DNA of 64,000 nt from CAZHHH01 sp052400685 (GTDB lineage: Bacteria; Bacteroidota; Bacteroidia; Bacteroidales; Marinilabiliaceae). Within the stretch, counting starts at the first letter, position 1. Each line of letters starts with the position of its first letter. Below the pieces are notes generated by a model. That model was not told the origin of the DNA. It searched no databases and was given only the letters and a program-made list of their open reading frames with translations. The stretch lies in assembly GCA_052400685.1 (NCBI GenBank), contig JBQTGJ010000001.1; one strand, 5' to 3'. Position numbers and translations under genes: made by a program. Shown one piece after another: positions 1 to 7,785 of the stretch.

Positions 1-1119
1 ACAATCTCACAACTTATTGCTAATGATAAAGCTTCTGAAGCAATTGATGAATTATATGATTTCTCATACTGTGTTTATGAGAAGCTATCTATTCCCGAAC
101 GCAAAAAATTACTATTAGCATTTGCAGATAAAACATTCTTACCTGAGAATTATGAAGATATGGTTTTGAATTTACTGCGTTCTTCATATACATCAGGAGA
201 AAAAGAAGGAGCTAAAGCGGCATTAAATGCAATATTTAATAAGCGTGTTGAAAGGGGTATTGTGGGACAGCTTGCAGATAAGAGAGAGAGAACTTTATTT
301 GATGTTCTAACTTCAGGTATGGATGATGCTAATGGTAAAGCAAACTACTCGGAATGGATAAAGGAATTGACTAATCTGTTCACCATTGCATATAGTGAAG
401 AATTGAAAAATGGGAAATATCCCGATGGGGTAACTGTATTTCCAAACGGAATGGCAATTTCCAGTTCTACGCCATACTATTTTTATAATTGGAATTATGT
501 AGGAGGTTCGGATGTGTCATTATATCTTGATAAGTACAGGTTGAATTTGGTAAATGGAACGAAAGAAGTTCGACCTAATGACATAATAAATATCCATTTT
601 GGTCGTGATTTTGAGTTCACTCCTGAAGGTACAAAACCTGTTATTGCTATGCCAGCTTTTTGTTTGGTTTACCTCTTAAACCATGAACAGTCTAAATTAA
701 AAGCTGATGTTGCTAAATTTATAATTACATCGGTCAATATATACGGAGCTTCACGAAAGTTAATTGTCACAAAAGGTAGTAAGTTTTTAGCGTCACTTGC
801 GCTATTGAAAGAAGTTGCAGACCCTGTTTTTGGTAATGAAGATTTTCAAGCGTGGGCAGAAAAAGAATTAGGTTTATCTGCTCAGTTCTTTAAGATGTGG
901 GACTATATAAATGCAATTGAAGTGACAAAGGCAAGTGCTAGTTCTATTGTTGGGGTAGTTACAAAACAAAATTGGTTTGGCACATTTTACACAAACTGGA
1001 AAGCAATTCAGGCAAATGAACAGCTTAAGAATAAAATTACTGCAGCAAAAGTAAAAGAATTGAATCAGGCAATTAACGATGTTAAAAACCATTTAGATAA
1101 TGAAGGTATTGTTTACTAA
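1..1119 (+). CDS. Unknown protein, 5' end outside the window
   Basis: The reading frame is open from the first base, so this is the C-terminal 372 residues of a longer protein. The first in-frame ATG at 160 is probably internal. I do not recognise a family. The visible part is soluble and mixed alpha/beta. The last ~150 residues are rich in Ala, Lys and Leu and look helical, with an amphipathic stretch near the end (NQAINDVKNHL). There is no type IX sorting domain and no obvious catalytic motif. Its last 20 bases overlap the next gene in another frame, so the two are probably translationally coupled. The large protein followed by a small membrane protein would suit an effector with an immunity or accessory protein, but nothing in the sequence proves it. 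Confidence 0.75.
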   Translation, partial: TISQLIANDKASEAIDELYDFSYCVYEKLSIPERKKLLLAFADKTFLPENYEDMVLNLLRSSYTSGEKEGAKAALNAIFNKRVERGIVGQLADKRERTLFDVLTSGMDDANGKANYSEWIKELTNLFTIAYSEELKNGKYPDGVTVFPNGMAISSSTPYYFYNWNYVGGSDVSLYLDKYRLNLVNGTKEVRPNDIINIHFGRDFEFTPEGTKPVIAMPAFCLVYLLNHEQSKLKADVAKFIITSVNIYGASRKLIVTKGSKFLASLALLKEVADPVFGNEDFQAWAEKELGLSAQFFKMWDYINAIEVTKASASSIVGVVTKQNWFGTFYTNWKAIQANEQLKNKITAAKVKELNQAINDVKNHLDNEGIVY

Positions 1120-1627
1120 AAGAATTAAAAAGCAATTATTAAAGACTTATGAATATGTTGCAGCTTTATGCGTTTTATTTGTTGTATTGTCTTATTTTTC
1201 TGTTCCCACGATTCTTAAGGGTAATATTAATGAAATTGAAGGGACAGTATCGGATATTTTTTTAAAACGAGAAGACACTTGGGCTAGGACTGCAGGCTCT
1301 AAAGGCTATATTGATTATTACGATATTTTTATAAGTGGTGTAGAGAAACCTTTTAGAAGCTATTCATTAGAAGAGCTTAAAATGTTTGGATTAGATTCGC
1401 TCAAAAAAAAGGAGGTTAGAATGATATATTTCCAGCATGATGATTATAAGGTGATAAATAAACTATATATTGATAGTAATGCAATTATTAAATCAATCAA
1501 AATAGGCATATTTCCCTTTGCTTTGTTCGTAGGTTTAGCTGTTATTACATTAGTTTGGTCTATCTGGGGCTTTTACATAACTTATCTTGCTTCTGATGAG
1601 AAACGAAAAGAAGTATTAGGAGAGTAA
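1100..1627 (+). CDS. Small membrane protein, two transmembrane segments
   Basis: 175 residues. A hydrophobic helix lies at about residues 18-38 (from YVAALCVLFVVLSYF) and a second at about 134-160 (from IGIFPFALFVGLAVITL). Between them is a soluble loop of ~95 residues that should face outside the cytoplasm. The TM-loop-TM layout resembles DUF3592-like proteins, but I cannot assign the family with confidence. It starts inside the end of the preceding gene, so the pair is likely co-transcribed. No terminator is seen after it. The next DNA is a decayed regulator on the other strand. Confidence 0.7.
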   Translation: MKVLFTKRIKKQLLKTYEYVAALCVLFVVLSYFSVPTILKGNINEIEGTVSDIFLKREDTWARTAGSKGYIDYYDIFISGVEKPFRSYSLEELKMFGLDSLKKKEVRMIYFQHDDYKVINKLYIDSNAIIKSIKIGIFPFALFVGLAVITLVWSIWGFYITYLASDEKRKEVLGE

Positions 1628-1630
1628 GTG

Positions 1631-1828
1631 TTATAAAATTGATTGAATTTTTCTCTTAGCAACAAATGCTTCAATTACGGAGAATATATTTTTTCGGTCT
1701 TCGTCTTCGAACTTAGAGACTTCAATAATAAGTTTTTGAATGTCTTTATCTATTTCCACATCCACCTTTCCAGTAAGGTAATCTAATGATACATCGAGAA
1801 TATCTGCAATTTTACGGGCAATCTCCCC
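1631..1828 (-). pseudogene. Truncated XRE-family regulator, C-terminal remnant
   Basis: Reading leftwards, about 65 codons run to a stop at 1631-1633. They contain KIADILDVSLDYLTGK, the end of a Cro/C1-type helix-turn-helix domain, followed by the acidic tail usual in XRE regulators (DKDIQKLIIEVSKF). The N-terminal half with the recognition helix is missing. Homology stops where the REP palindrome at 1829 begins, so the gene seems to have been cut by REP-associated rearrangement. It is non-functional as it stands. Confidence 0.65.
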
Positions 1829-1859
1829 CGCTGCCGCACGAATCCTTTCGTGTGGTTTT
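1829..1859 (+). repeat. REP palindrome, copy 1
   Basis: CGCTGCCGCACGA is followed by a short loop and TCGTGTGG. The arms CCGCACGA/TCGTGTGG form an imperfect 8-bp stem. The same motif occurs at 1901, 2358 (inverted) and 2931. REP palindromes of this kind are the usual substrates of RAYT transposases, and RAYT relics lie close by. Confidence 0.7.
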
Positions 1860-1900
1860 AATTAATTGCTTAGTTAAATTAGCTTTAAGTAGAATTGCCC

Positions 1901-1930
1901 CCGCTACCGCACGATTGCATCGTGTGGTGT
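1901..1930 (+). repeat. REP palindrome, copy 2
   Basis: CCGCTACCGCACGA, loop TTGCA, then TCGTGTGG. It is in the same orientation as copy 1, 72 bp downstream. Both copies are preceded by a similar C-rich stretch, so a slightly longer unit is repeated. Confidence 0.7.
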
Positions 1931-1999
1931 AATAACTAATGTCAACTGACAATTCAATAAAAATAATTATTTTAGTTCAACCAAGTTAATGTATCAGGG

Positions 2000-2070
2000 A
2001 TGAGCTGAAATTATAAATTTAATAATCCTTTAGGCGTTTATTTTGTGAGCTTTGCAGTAGTTGATTGGCT
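2000..2070 (+). pseudogene. RAYT transposase N-terminal fragment with nonsense codon
   Basis: The frame reads M-S-stop-NYKFNNPLGVYFVSF and then AVVDW, matching the start of the better copy at 2196 (MSRNYKFHNPEGVYFVSF). The third codon is TGA where the other copy has CGT (Arg). Similarity ends at about 2070, where MITE-derived sequence starts. The start of Y1/HUH REP-associated transposases in Bacteroidota has this form. This is a dead fragment. Confidence 0.7.
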
Positions 2071-2076
2071 AAATTT

Positions 2077-2175
2077 AAGGCCTGTGAAGTCATAAAAATC
2101 AAGGAGTTTACTTTTCGTAAATGACTGTTTTTATGACAAGCATAACGCAGAAGTTGATTTTATAGACAAACACTA
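2077..2175 (+). mobile_element. MITE-like element, right-hand part
   Basis: This is about 100 bp of the interspersed element seen whole at 33452-33596. The conserved blocks are GCCTGTGAAGTC, a GTAAATGAC block, CAAGCATAACGCAGAAGTTG and the right terminus TTTATAGACAAACACTA. The left end is absent; upstream sequence belongs to the RAYT fragment. The element therefore lies between two RAYT relics. Confidence 0.7.
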
Positions 2176-2195
2176 AACAGAATAAAACCAAACCA

Positions 2196-2359
2196 ATGAG
2201 TCGTAATTATAAATTCCATAATCCAGAAGGCGTATACTTTGTAAGTTTTGCAATTGTAGAGAGGCGCGATGTATTTACCAGAAATGAGTATAAAGATATT
2301 TTACCAGAGATTATAGTGGATAACAAGGTTTATTAGAAGGAGTAGTTGTAATAAAGTAA
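2196..2359 (+). pseudogene. Internally deleted RAYT (REP-associated) transposase
   Basis: It begins MSRNYKFHNPEGVYFVSF and runs for about 40 codons in the style of RAYT (Y1_Tnp) proteins. In a shifted frame from 2324 it then reads QGLLEGVVVIK-stop, the typical RAYT carboxy terminus. The middle ~130 codons, including the HUH and Tyr catalytic region, are gone. Read straight from the ATG, the frame stops after 46 residues at 2336. The stop of the shifted frame (2357-2359) abuts the inverted REP at 2358. The relic thus keeps only the two gene ends next to a REP, a non-autonomous derivative. Confidence 0.7.
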
Positions 2360-2387
2360 AACCACACGAGAGGAATCGTGCGGCAGC
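2358..2387 (-). repeat. REP palindrome, copy 3 (inverted)
   Basis: AACCACACGA, loop GAGGAA, TCGTGCGGCAGC: the reverse complement of the copies at 1829, 1901 and 2931. It directly follows the RAYT relic, the normal position for a transposase-linked REP. Confidence 0.7.
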
Positions 2388-2421
2388 ATGGGGTGAATGG
2401 CCAGAGGCCTGGGTGATACAA

Positions 2422-2525
2422 CGTAGCGGGACGCTACGCCGAACGGAGAAACGACACTCAAACACATTAATCATCACCGGAGCCATCATCGATGCCGCAG
2501 TGTAAAGACGCACAGCCGTGCGTCT
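2422..2525. repeat. Two further palindromes in the decayed island
   Basis: CGTAGCG-GGA-CGCTACG at 2422-2438 is a perfect 7-bp stem. AGACGCAC-AGCC-GTGCGTCT at 2506-2525 is a perfect 8-bp stem with a 4-base loop. The second resembles intergenic palindromes common in Bacteroidota. Neither is followed by a T-run, so they are not convincing terminators. The stretch from 2526 to 2754 contains no gene I can support, although short open frames suggest a heavily decayed coding sequence. Confidence 0.5.
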
Positions 2526-2754
2526 CCATATTAGGGCCTATGGCACCAATGGCCTAACCACAAAACACAAAAAAACATAACAGCATGGAGCAATCCTGCA
2601 GGAACAAACGCAGCCGATGAAAAAGAAATCATCTTTTTTTTTTATGGCGACCAGTCCGGAAGGAAGCCGTCGTTAAATACGCCGGGGAACTGGGTGAGTC
2701 AGTCACCTGGTCTTAGAATCTTTCACATTGAATGCACAACCTGATGTCGTTTTG

Positions 2755-2930
2755 TCGAAGTCTTGATGTGGCTGCGTCGAAGTCTTGATCTCGCTGCGCC
2801 GAAGTCTTGATGTGGCTGCGTCGAAGTCTTGATGTGGCTGCGTCGAAGTCTTGATGTGGCTGTGTCGAAGTCTTGATGTCGTTATATCGAAGTCTTGATG
2901 TGGCTGCGTCAAAGTCTTGATGTGGCCGCA
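2755..2930. repeat. 22-bp tandem repeat, eight copies
   Basis: Eight consecutive units of exactly 22 bp (TCGAAGTCTTGATGTGGCTG plus two bases) start at 2755, 2777, 2799, 2821, 2843, 2865, 2887 and 2909. A partial unit lies before the first. Most units differ from the consensus at 0-3 bases, and the sixth diverges at its end. There are no spacers, so this is not CRISPR. A 22-bp unit shifts reading frame each copy, so it is not a protein repeat. The array ends flush with the REP palindrome at 2931. Confidence 0.9.
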
Positions 2931-2960
2931 CCGCTGCCGCACGAGTCCCCTCGTGTGGTA
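2931..2960 (+). repeat. REP palindrome, copy 4
   Basis: CCGCTGCCGCACGA, loop GTCCCC, TCGTGTGG. It follows the last 22-bp tandem unit with no intervening base, and the end of that unit (CCGCA) resembles REP sequence. Confidence 0.7.
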
Positions 2961-3669
2961 AACTAAACTAAGCTAAGCTAAGCCTTTGGAATTTATTGAG
3001 TACTTAGAAATGATATATAGCCCCATTTTGCTTTTGGGTGGAATGGTACTATTGGGGTCAAAATGTACCCATGTGTCGTATTTAATATTTATGAGCAAAA
3101 TGCTAAGCCTCTAAAAGAAGGTTCTATTGTATTGTATATTTTTTTAAAAAGATTCATGATTTTTAATTGTTACCGCAAAGCCTGTTTTGCTGTGTCTCCC
3201 ATCTTCCAAACGCCATGTTTCTGCCACATTATTAAAGGTGCCCTCATGAAAAGATTTCAACACATGAAGAGCAATAATTTGCTTCTGTTTTTGCTTTTTA
3301 GAAGTTGTTTTGAGTGGCTTCTGAAGCCCTTTGTTTATAAGCCTTTCAGAAGGGGGCAAAAACTATCAATGCTTTTCCCTGAAACTATCAATGCTTTTTG
3401 GGAGAACCCTCAACAGATTGTTGGAAATCTGTACGATAAGATTTTTGTGGTTGGAAAAAGTAAGTGACATAATTTTTCTATCTTGCATATAATTACATTT
3501 CTTTAGCCGCAAGCGAGAACTGCTTTTTGTACTTTATTAAGTGTAAAAATCGGGAAATGGCTTATTTCTGCTGCCATTTATTTTTGGTTTAATACGCGTC
3601 GTGTTTAGTGCTTGCAAATAAAGCTTGTAGCCGAATTGTTCAACTTTTAACCCAGCAAGTCCAGATATT
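2961..3669. other. Intergenic region without a supported gene
   Basis: About 700 bp with no convincing gene. Short open frames exist on both strands (a 134-codon frame at 3063-3467 plus and a 71-codon frame at 3144-3359 minus), but neither has recognisable domains or a good start. TAGTGCTTGCAAATAAAG at 3605-3622 resembles the left end of the MITE family and the copy at 5840, so a remnant of that element may lie just before the gene at 3670. Confidence 0.4.
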
Positions 3670-5772
3670 ATGAGTCATGCATTAACTTTACCCCCTGTCA
3701 GTCAGCCATCCCGGGTTGTAGTATTTCTCTTTTTCTCTTTTTTTCTCTTTTTTTATTTTGTAGCAATATTTGAAAGCAGCGCCCAAACAGCAGGAGTAAA
3801 AGTGTTGGGTAGTCCGCGGGATTCCGCAATATTATTGAGGTGGGCACCTTCTTCACCTGCGGTATGGCGGTTGGGTAACCAATATGGTTACATGGTAGAG
3901 CGTTATACCGTGCTTCGTGATGGTCAGATACCGGACACAATCGAGGGCTTATTATTGCTTAACGATCCGGTGCATCCACAACCTTTGGAGAAATGGGAGC
4001 CTTTTGCCGATGACAAATATGTGAGCATAGCGGCCGAGTGTCTGTTCCATTCGCTTTATAAGGGGATTAGCAGTGGAGGCAACCCGCATGTTGTGTATCA
4101 GATGTATAAGGAGGAGCAGCATCGTTATAGCTTTGCTATGTATGCAGCAGATCAGTCATTGGTAGCCGCCGGGTTATCGGGTTTATACATGACTGATGCA
4201 TCTGTCAGACCCAATGAAAAATATCTTTACAGGGTATTTATTTCTTGTCCCGACTCACTGGCTGTTGATACCGGGTCGGTCTTTACAGGGCTGTCTGAGT
4301 TTCAGCCTTTGCCCAGGCCTCAGCCGCCTGTCGCCCTGTGGGATGACAAGAAAGTGTCGTTGTCATGGAATATCTTTTATCTTAATCATATTTATAGTAG
4401 TTACGTGTTGGAGCGCTCTGGCGATGACGGTAATACTTTCGATCGGGTGAGTGATAATGCTATGGTGCAGTTGACCGACGACGATGTGTCGGCTCATTAT
4501 ATGTATCATACAGACACGTTGCCTGATAATCAAACAGTATTTTATTACAGGGTAAGGGGGGTTAGTGCTTTTGGTGAGTTGGGACCGCCTTCTGATTCCA
4601 TATATGGTAGTGGTCGTCGGCATATCACCAGGGCGCCTGTGGTGGTGAATAAAGAAGTGATTGATAATAAGCAGGTGCGATTGACCTGGGAGTATCCGGC
4701 GGATATGAATCCTTATATTACGGGTTTTAAGGTTTATCGTTCCACGGGCCCTAAGACTCATAAAAAGGTTGTTTTAAATGGGCGTGATCCGCAACAGCGT
4801 TTTTTTACTGATTCAATGCCTGATATGACCAATTATTACCTGGTGTCGGTTTATGATGAGACCGGGGAAATGATAACACCGGAGACAATCTATGCGGCGC
4901 GGGTAGACAGTTTTCCGCCTGTAGCGCCGGTTGGATTAACAGGAAAGGTGGATTCTTTGGGTGTTGTGACAATTAGCTGGCTGCCCAATGGCGAGACCGA
5001 TCTGCAGGGTTATAGGGTATATATGTCAAACCATCCTTCATTTGAGTATTTATTGGCGACGCCGTCGGTCGTAAATGATACTGTATTTCGCGATTTTGTC
5101 AATATTCATACGCTGACACGTTTTGTATATTATAAAGTGACAGCCATTGACGTTCGTGAAAATCAGTCCTCTTTTTCAGAGAGTCTGGAGTTGCAACGGC
5201 CCGATGTTATTGCGCCTGTGGCACCAAGGCTGTTATCGGTGTCGGAGACGAAGGAGGGGGTTGCGTTGAAATGGGTTAACAGCTCGAGTGACGATGTGGC
5301 GAATCATTCTATTTATCGGAAAAAGGCGTCGGACACTCTGTTTGTTCGTCTGGCTAACCTGTCGGATACCCGTGAGGAGATCTCCATCTATCAGGATCAG
5401 ACGGCCGTGAAAGGCGATGCGTATTCGTATTATGTGATTGCAGAAGATGAGAGCGGCTTATTGTCCCCTGCATCTAACCAGGGTTTTATTCGTTTATCGG
5501 GTGATTCACCCGAAGGTATTCAATTGAGTTTTGTTCAACGAATTGATCGTGTGATATTGCAATGGAATATTACCTGTTCTAAAAAAGTGGCACGTGTGGT
5601 GGTTTACAGAAGTGAGGGCGATAAACCCATGCGTCTTTATGGAAATTCTGTTGAAGACGTATTTGTTGATGCGGTTTTGAGTCCGGGTACGGTTTATAAA
5701 TACAGGGCTAATGCCGTGTACACCGATGGCTCAGTCTCGCCCATGAGTTTGCCTGTTACTGTTGAATTTTAA
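3670..5772 (+). CDS. Secreted fibronectin type III repeat protein
   Basis: 700 residues. A long N-terminal signal peptide or anchor (hydrophobic core VVVFLFFSFFLFFYFVAIF, then ESSAQTAG) is followed by several FN3-like beta-sandwich units at roughly residues 215-320, 325-415, 418-515, 518-610 and 615-700. Repeating signatures include VSLSWN, VRLTWEYP, VTISWLP, GVALKWVN and VILQWN, paired with YYRV, YYLVS, YYKV, YYVIAE and YKYRA. The unit before residue 215 is less clear (ILLRWAPSSPAVW, YMVERYTVLRDG). FN3 domains usually mediate protein or glycan contacts outside the cell; no catalytic domain is visible. The next gene, 200 bp downstream, codes for an outer-membrane-type protein, so the two may form a surface pair. 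The specific role is unknown. Confidence 0.8.
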   Translation: MSHALTLPPVSQPSRVVVFLFFSFFLFFYFVAIFESSAQTAGVKVLGSPRDSAILLRWAPSSPAVWRLGNQYGYMVERYTVLRDGQIPDTIEGLLLLNDPVHPQPLEKWEPFADDKYVSIAAECLFHSLYKGISSGGNPHVVYQMYKEEQHRYSFAMYAADQSLVAAGLSGLYMTDASVRPNEKYLYRVFISCPDSLAVDTGSVFTGLSEFQPLPRPQPPVALWDDKKVSLSWNIFYLNHIYSSYVLERSGDDGNTFDRVSDNAMVQLTDDDVSAHYMYHTDTLPDNQTVFYYRVRGVSAFGELGPPSDSIYGSGRRHITRAPVVVNKEVIDNKQVRLTWEYPADMNPYITGFKVYRSTGPKTHKKVVLNGRDPQQRFFTDSMPDMTNYYLVSVYDETGEMITPETIYAARVDSFPPVAPVGLTGKVDSLGVVTISWLPNGETDLQGYRVYMSNHPSFEYLLATPSVVNDTVFRDFVNIHTLTRFVYYKVTAIDVRENQSSFSESLELQRPDVIAPVAPRLLSVSETKEGVALKWVNSSSDDVANHSIYRKKASDTLFVRLANLSDTREEISIYQDQTAVKGDAYSYYVIAEDESGLLSPASNQGFIRLSGDSPEGIQLSFVQRIDRVILQWNITCSKKVARVVVYRSEGDKPMRLYGNSVEDVFVDAVLSPGTVYKYRANAVYTDGSVSPMSLPVTVEF

Positions 5773-5839
5773 AAGCTGACTTTTTTTACCTGTTTAATAT
5801 TAACCATTTAGGTATGCCTAATCCTTGCCGTATTATAAT

Positions 5840-5968
5840 TAGTGCTTGCAAGAAAACTATCGTGGTGGATAAGAAATCTTTACTTTTGAGGCTTGCGAAG
5901 TCCGAAAAGTTTGAATTTGCAATGGTAAAGGACCATTTTGAAGACAAGCATATGGCAGAGGTGGGGTT
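5840..5968 (+). mobile_element. MITE-like element just before an outer-membrane gene
   Basis: Left end TAGTGCTTGCAAGAAAAC, then GAGGCTTGCGAAGTCCGAAAAG, described here by its halves GAGGCTTGCGA and AGTCCGAAAAG, then GGACCATTTTGAAGACAAGC and ATGGCAGAGGTGGGGTTT. The order matches the intact element at 33452-33596. It ends within a few bases of the start codon at 5973, so it forms the 5' flank of that gene. A longer reading frame starting at 5814 would run through the element, which is why that start is rejected. Confidence 0.65.
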
Positions 5969-5972
5969 TCTC

Positions 5973-7709
5973 ATGCGCGTGCTAATTACTTTTTTAGTGT
6001 TTGTTTTGATGAATGTCCGGGCATTCAGTCAGGATGTTGAGCAAGTGGTTAAAGCCCCTATGCTAATTACAAATGGGGGCTTTAATGTGAGCCAGATAGC
6101 TTATTATTCGCCAGATTCAGTCGCAATGGGGAATGATTACGCCTGTTATTTATCAGGTAATTTTAACGCCTCTTTGTTTGGGGTCATTCAGTTGCCTTTT
6201 TCGTTTGCCTATACCAATAACCAGGCGACGGCCAGTTTACCGCAACCTTTCAATCGCTTTTCTTTGTCTCCTTCGTATCGGTGGATTACTACGCATCTGG
6301 GTTATGGGGCCATGTCGTTTTCGCCTTATACCTTGTCTGGTCATGAGTTTTTGGGCGGAGGGGTGGAACTGGCGCCTGATAACGGATTTCGTTTTTCTGC
6401 TCTTTATGGTCGTTTCAGGAAAGCGGTGTCGGTCGATAGTATTGGCGAACAAACGCCTTCACCTCGGCGCATGGGCGGGGGCATTATGATTGGATATGAT
6501 GGAGACCGGCTGGCGGTGTCGGTTAATGTTTTTAAAGCCAAAGATCAGATTAGCTCCATTGATTGGACTGACGATCCGGCTTTTGAAGGTGTGAAGCCGG
6601 GGGATAACCTGGCTGGAAGCATGCGCCTTAGTTATCGCACGGAAAATGGATTTCTCATGATGGGCGAATATGGGGTAAGCGCCATTAATCGTGATATTAG
6701 TAGCAGCGATAGCCTGGCAACTGATTTTGGCGATCATCTTTTTAATGGTAATGGCGATGTGACTGTCCATCATGCTTTCAAAATGGCCATTGCGCAAACT
6801 ACTTCGTTGGGCCGTATTGGCGCATCTTACGAAAGAGTGCAACCCAATTATACTACTTTTGGGGCCTATTATTTCACCAACGACTTTGAGAATATAACGG
6901 CAAATTTGTCTTCTACTCTCTATAAAAAAGTGACTATTGGACTTGATGCGGGCTACCAACGCGATAATTTGGAGAATCAGAAAACCAATACGGCCAAACG
7001 GGCTATTTATTCGGCCAATATTTCGGCGCCGGTCACTAATCGGTTGTCGTTGGGTGTTGCCTTTTCTAATGTTCAGTCGTATATGCACATTAAAGATATT
7101 TATGACGAAGTAACACGGTCAAATGAGTACCAGGATCTTGATACGCTTAGCTTTACGCAGCTAAACAGGTCGTTGTCCGTCAATGCTGGTTATGTTTTGC
7201 GGGCAACAGAACAGCAGCGGCAGAATCTGAACGCCGTTTTTTCCTGCCAGGAGGCCTCCGAACAGCAGAGCGATGATCGTCGGTATGTGGGTAGCCGGAT
7301 TTATAATTCAACACTTTCGTATCTGTTTGCCGTTACGCCCTCACGTTTAAGTATGGCCGCCACGGTTAATCATAATCAGAATAGTATGCCCGGGATGACT
7401 ATGCACGTGCTCAGTTACAATGTGTCGGTGCAAAAAGTTTTTGTGAAACAGTTCCGTACGGCTTTTACCGGTACCTACAGTAACTCGTTTAATGCCGATG
7501 ATGCCATTGCAAATATTGTTAATTTAAGGCTCACGGGTGGTTATGCGCTAAAAAAACGACATAATTTTAATTTAAGCCTTGCAATGGTTAATAATCAGGC
7601 TCAACGTGGGCATACTACCAATTATTCCGTTAATCTTTCCTATAGTTATGTTTTCGATATGAAGTTGGAACGAGGAAAGGATCGCTTAAATTTTGAGGGT
7701 CATTTTTGA
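5973..7709 (+). CDS. Probable outer-membrane beta-barrel protein
   Basis: 578 residues from the chosen ATG. It begins MRVLITFLVFVLMNVRAFSQ, a clean signal peptide cleaved before DVEQ. AGGTGGGG lies about 6-10 bases upstream. Frame-open sequence further upstream belongs to the inserted MITE. The mature part has many alternating aromatic/polar strands (SLSPSYRWITTHLGYG, GGGIMIGYDGDRLAVSVNVF, TGGYALKKRHNFNLSLAMV, NYSVNLSYSYVF), as expected for a barrel of roughly 16-20 strands, and ends near a beta-signal-like YSYVFDMKLERG. No TonB box or plug is present, so it is not a SusC or TonB receptor. It follows the FN3 protein in the same direction and probably acts with it. Function unknown. Confidence 0.75.
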   Translation: MRVLITFLVFVLMNVRAFSQDVEQVVKAPMLITNGGFNVSQIAYYSPDSVAMGNDYACYLSGNFNASLFGVIQLPFSFAYTNNQATASLPQPFNRFSLSPSYRWITTHLGYGAMSFSPYTLSGHEFLGGGVELAPDNGFRFSALYGRFRKAVSVDSIGEQTPSPRRMGGGIMIGYDGDRLAVSVNVFKAKDQISSIDWTDDPAFEGVKPGDNLAGSMRLSYRTENGFLMMGEYGVSAINRDISSSDSLATDFGDHLFNGNGDVTVHHAFKMAIAQTTSLGRIGASYERVQPNYTTFGAYYFTNDFENITANLSSTLYKKVTIGLDAGYQRDNLENQKTNTAKRAIYSANISAPVTNRLSLGVAFSNVQSYMHIKDIYDEVTRSNEYQDLDTLSFTQLNRSLSVNAGYVLRATEQQRQNLNAVFSCQEASEQQSDDRRYVGSRIYNSTLSYLFAVTPSRLSMAATVNHNQNSMPGMTMHVLSYNVSVQKVFVKQFRTAFTGTYSNSFNADDAIANIVNLRLTGGYALKKRHNFNLSLAMVNNQAQRGHTTNYSVNLSYSYVFDMKLERGKDRLNFEGHF

Positions 7710-7723
7710 ATTCTGAATTATTC

Positions 7724-7785
7724 TTATGACGGTTTGCGAAAATTAAAAGTTCCGTGTGACAATGACTGGTCAAACGGAACTGAAA
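7724..7785 (+). repeat. Palindromic interspersed repeat, copy 1
   Basis: Nearly identical over ~62 bp to 10863-10925. The core is AGTTCCGTGTGAC, an 8-base loop, then GGTCAAACGGAACT, with one mismatch in the stem here. It lies 15 bp after the stop of the outer-membrane gene. It could work as an mRNA 3' end or processing hairpin, but no immediate T-run follows. Confidence 0.7.

Noticed and set aside
2755..2930. CRISPR array from 22-bp repeats
   Set aside because: Units are directly joined without spacers, and no cas genes are present. It is a simple tandem repeat.
2703..2942. Two overlapping minus-strand reading frames through the tandem repeat
   Set aside because: They exist only because the repeat lacks stop codons in these frames. 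The 22-bp period shifts frame each unit, and the peptides are repetitive artefacts.
3063..3467. 134-codon plus-strand frame and the 71-codon minus-strand frame inside it
   Set aside because: No recognisable domains, odd composition and poor starts. The minus frame might be a relic, but I cannot support it.
5814..5972. Upstream extension of the outer-membrane protein
   Set aside because: The extension is the MITE sequence read in frame. A proper signal peptide starts at 5973.
7724..7785. Calling the 62-bp palindrome a plain terminator
   Set aside because: It is repeated almost identically at 10863 after an unrelated decayed gene, and no T-run follows the stem directly.
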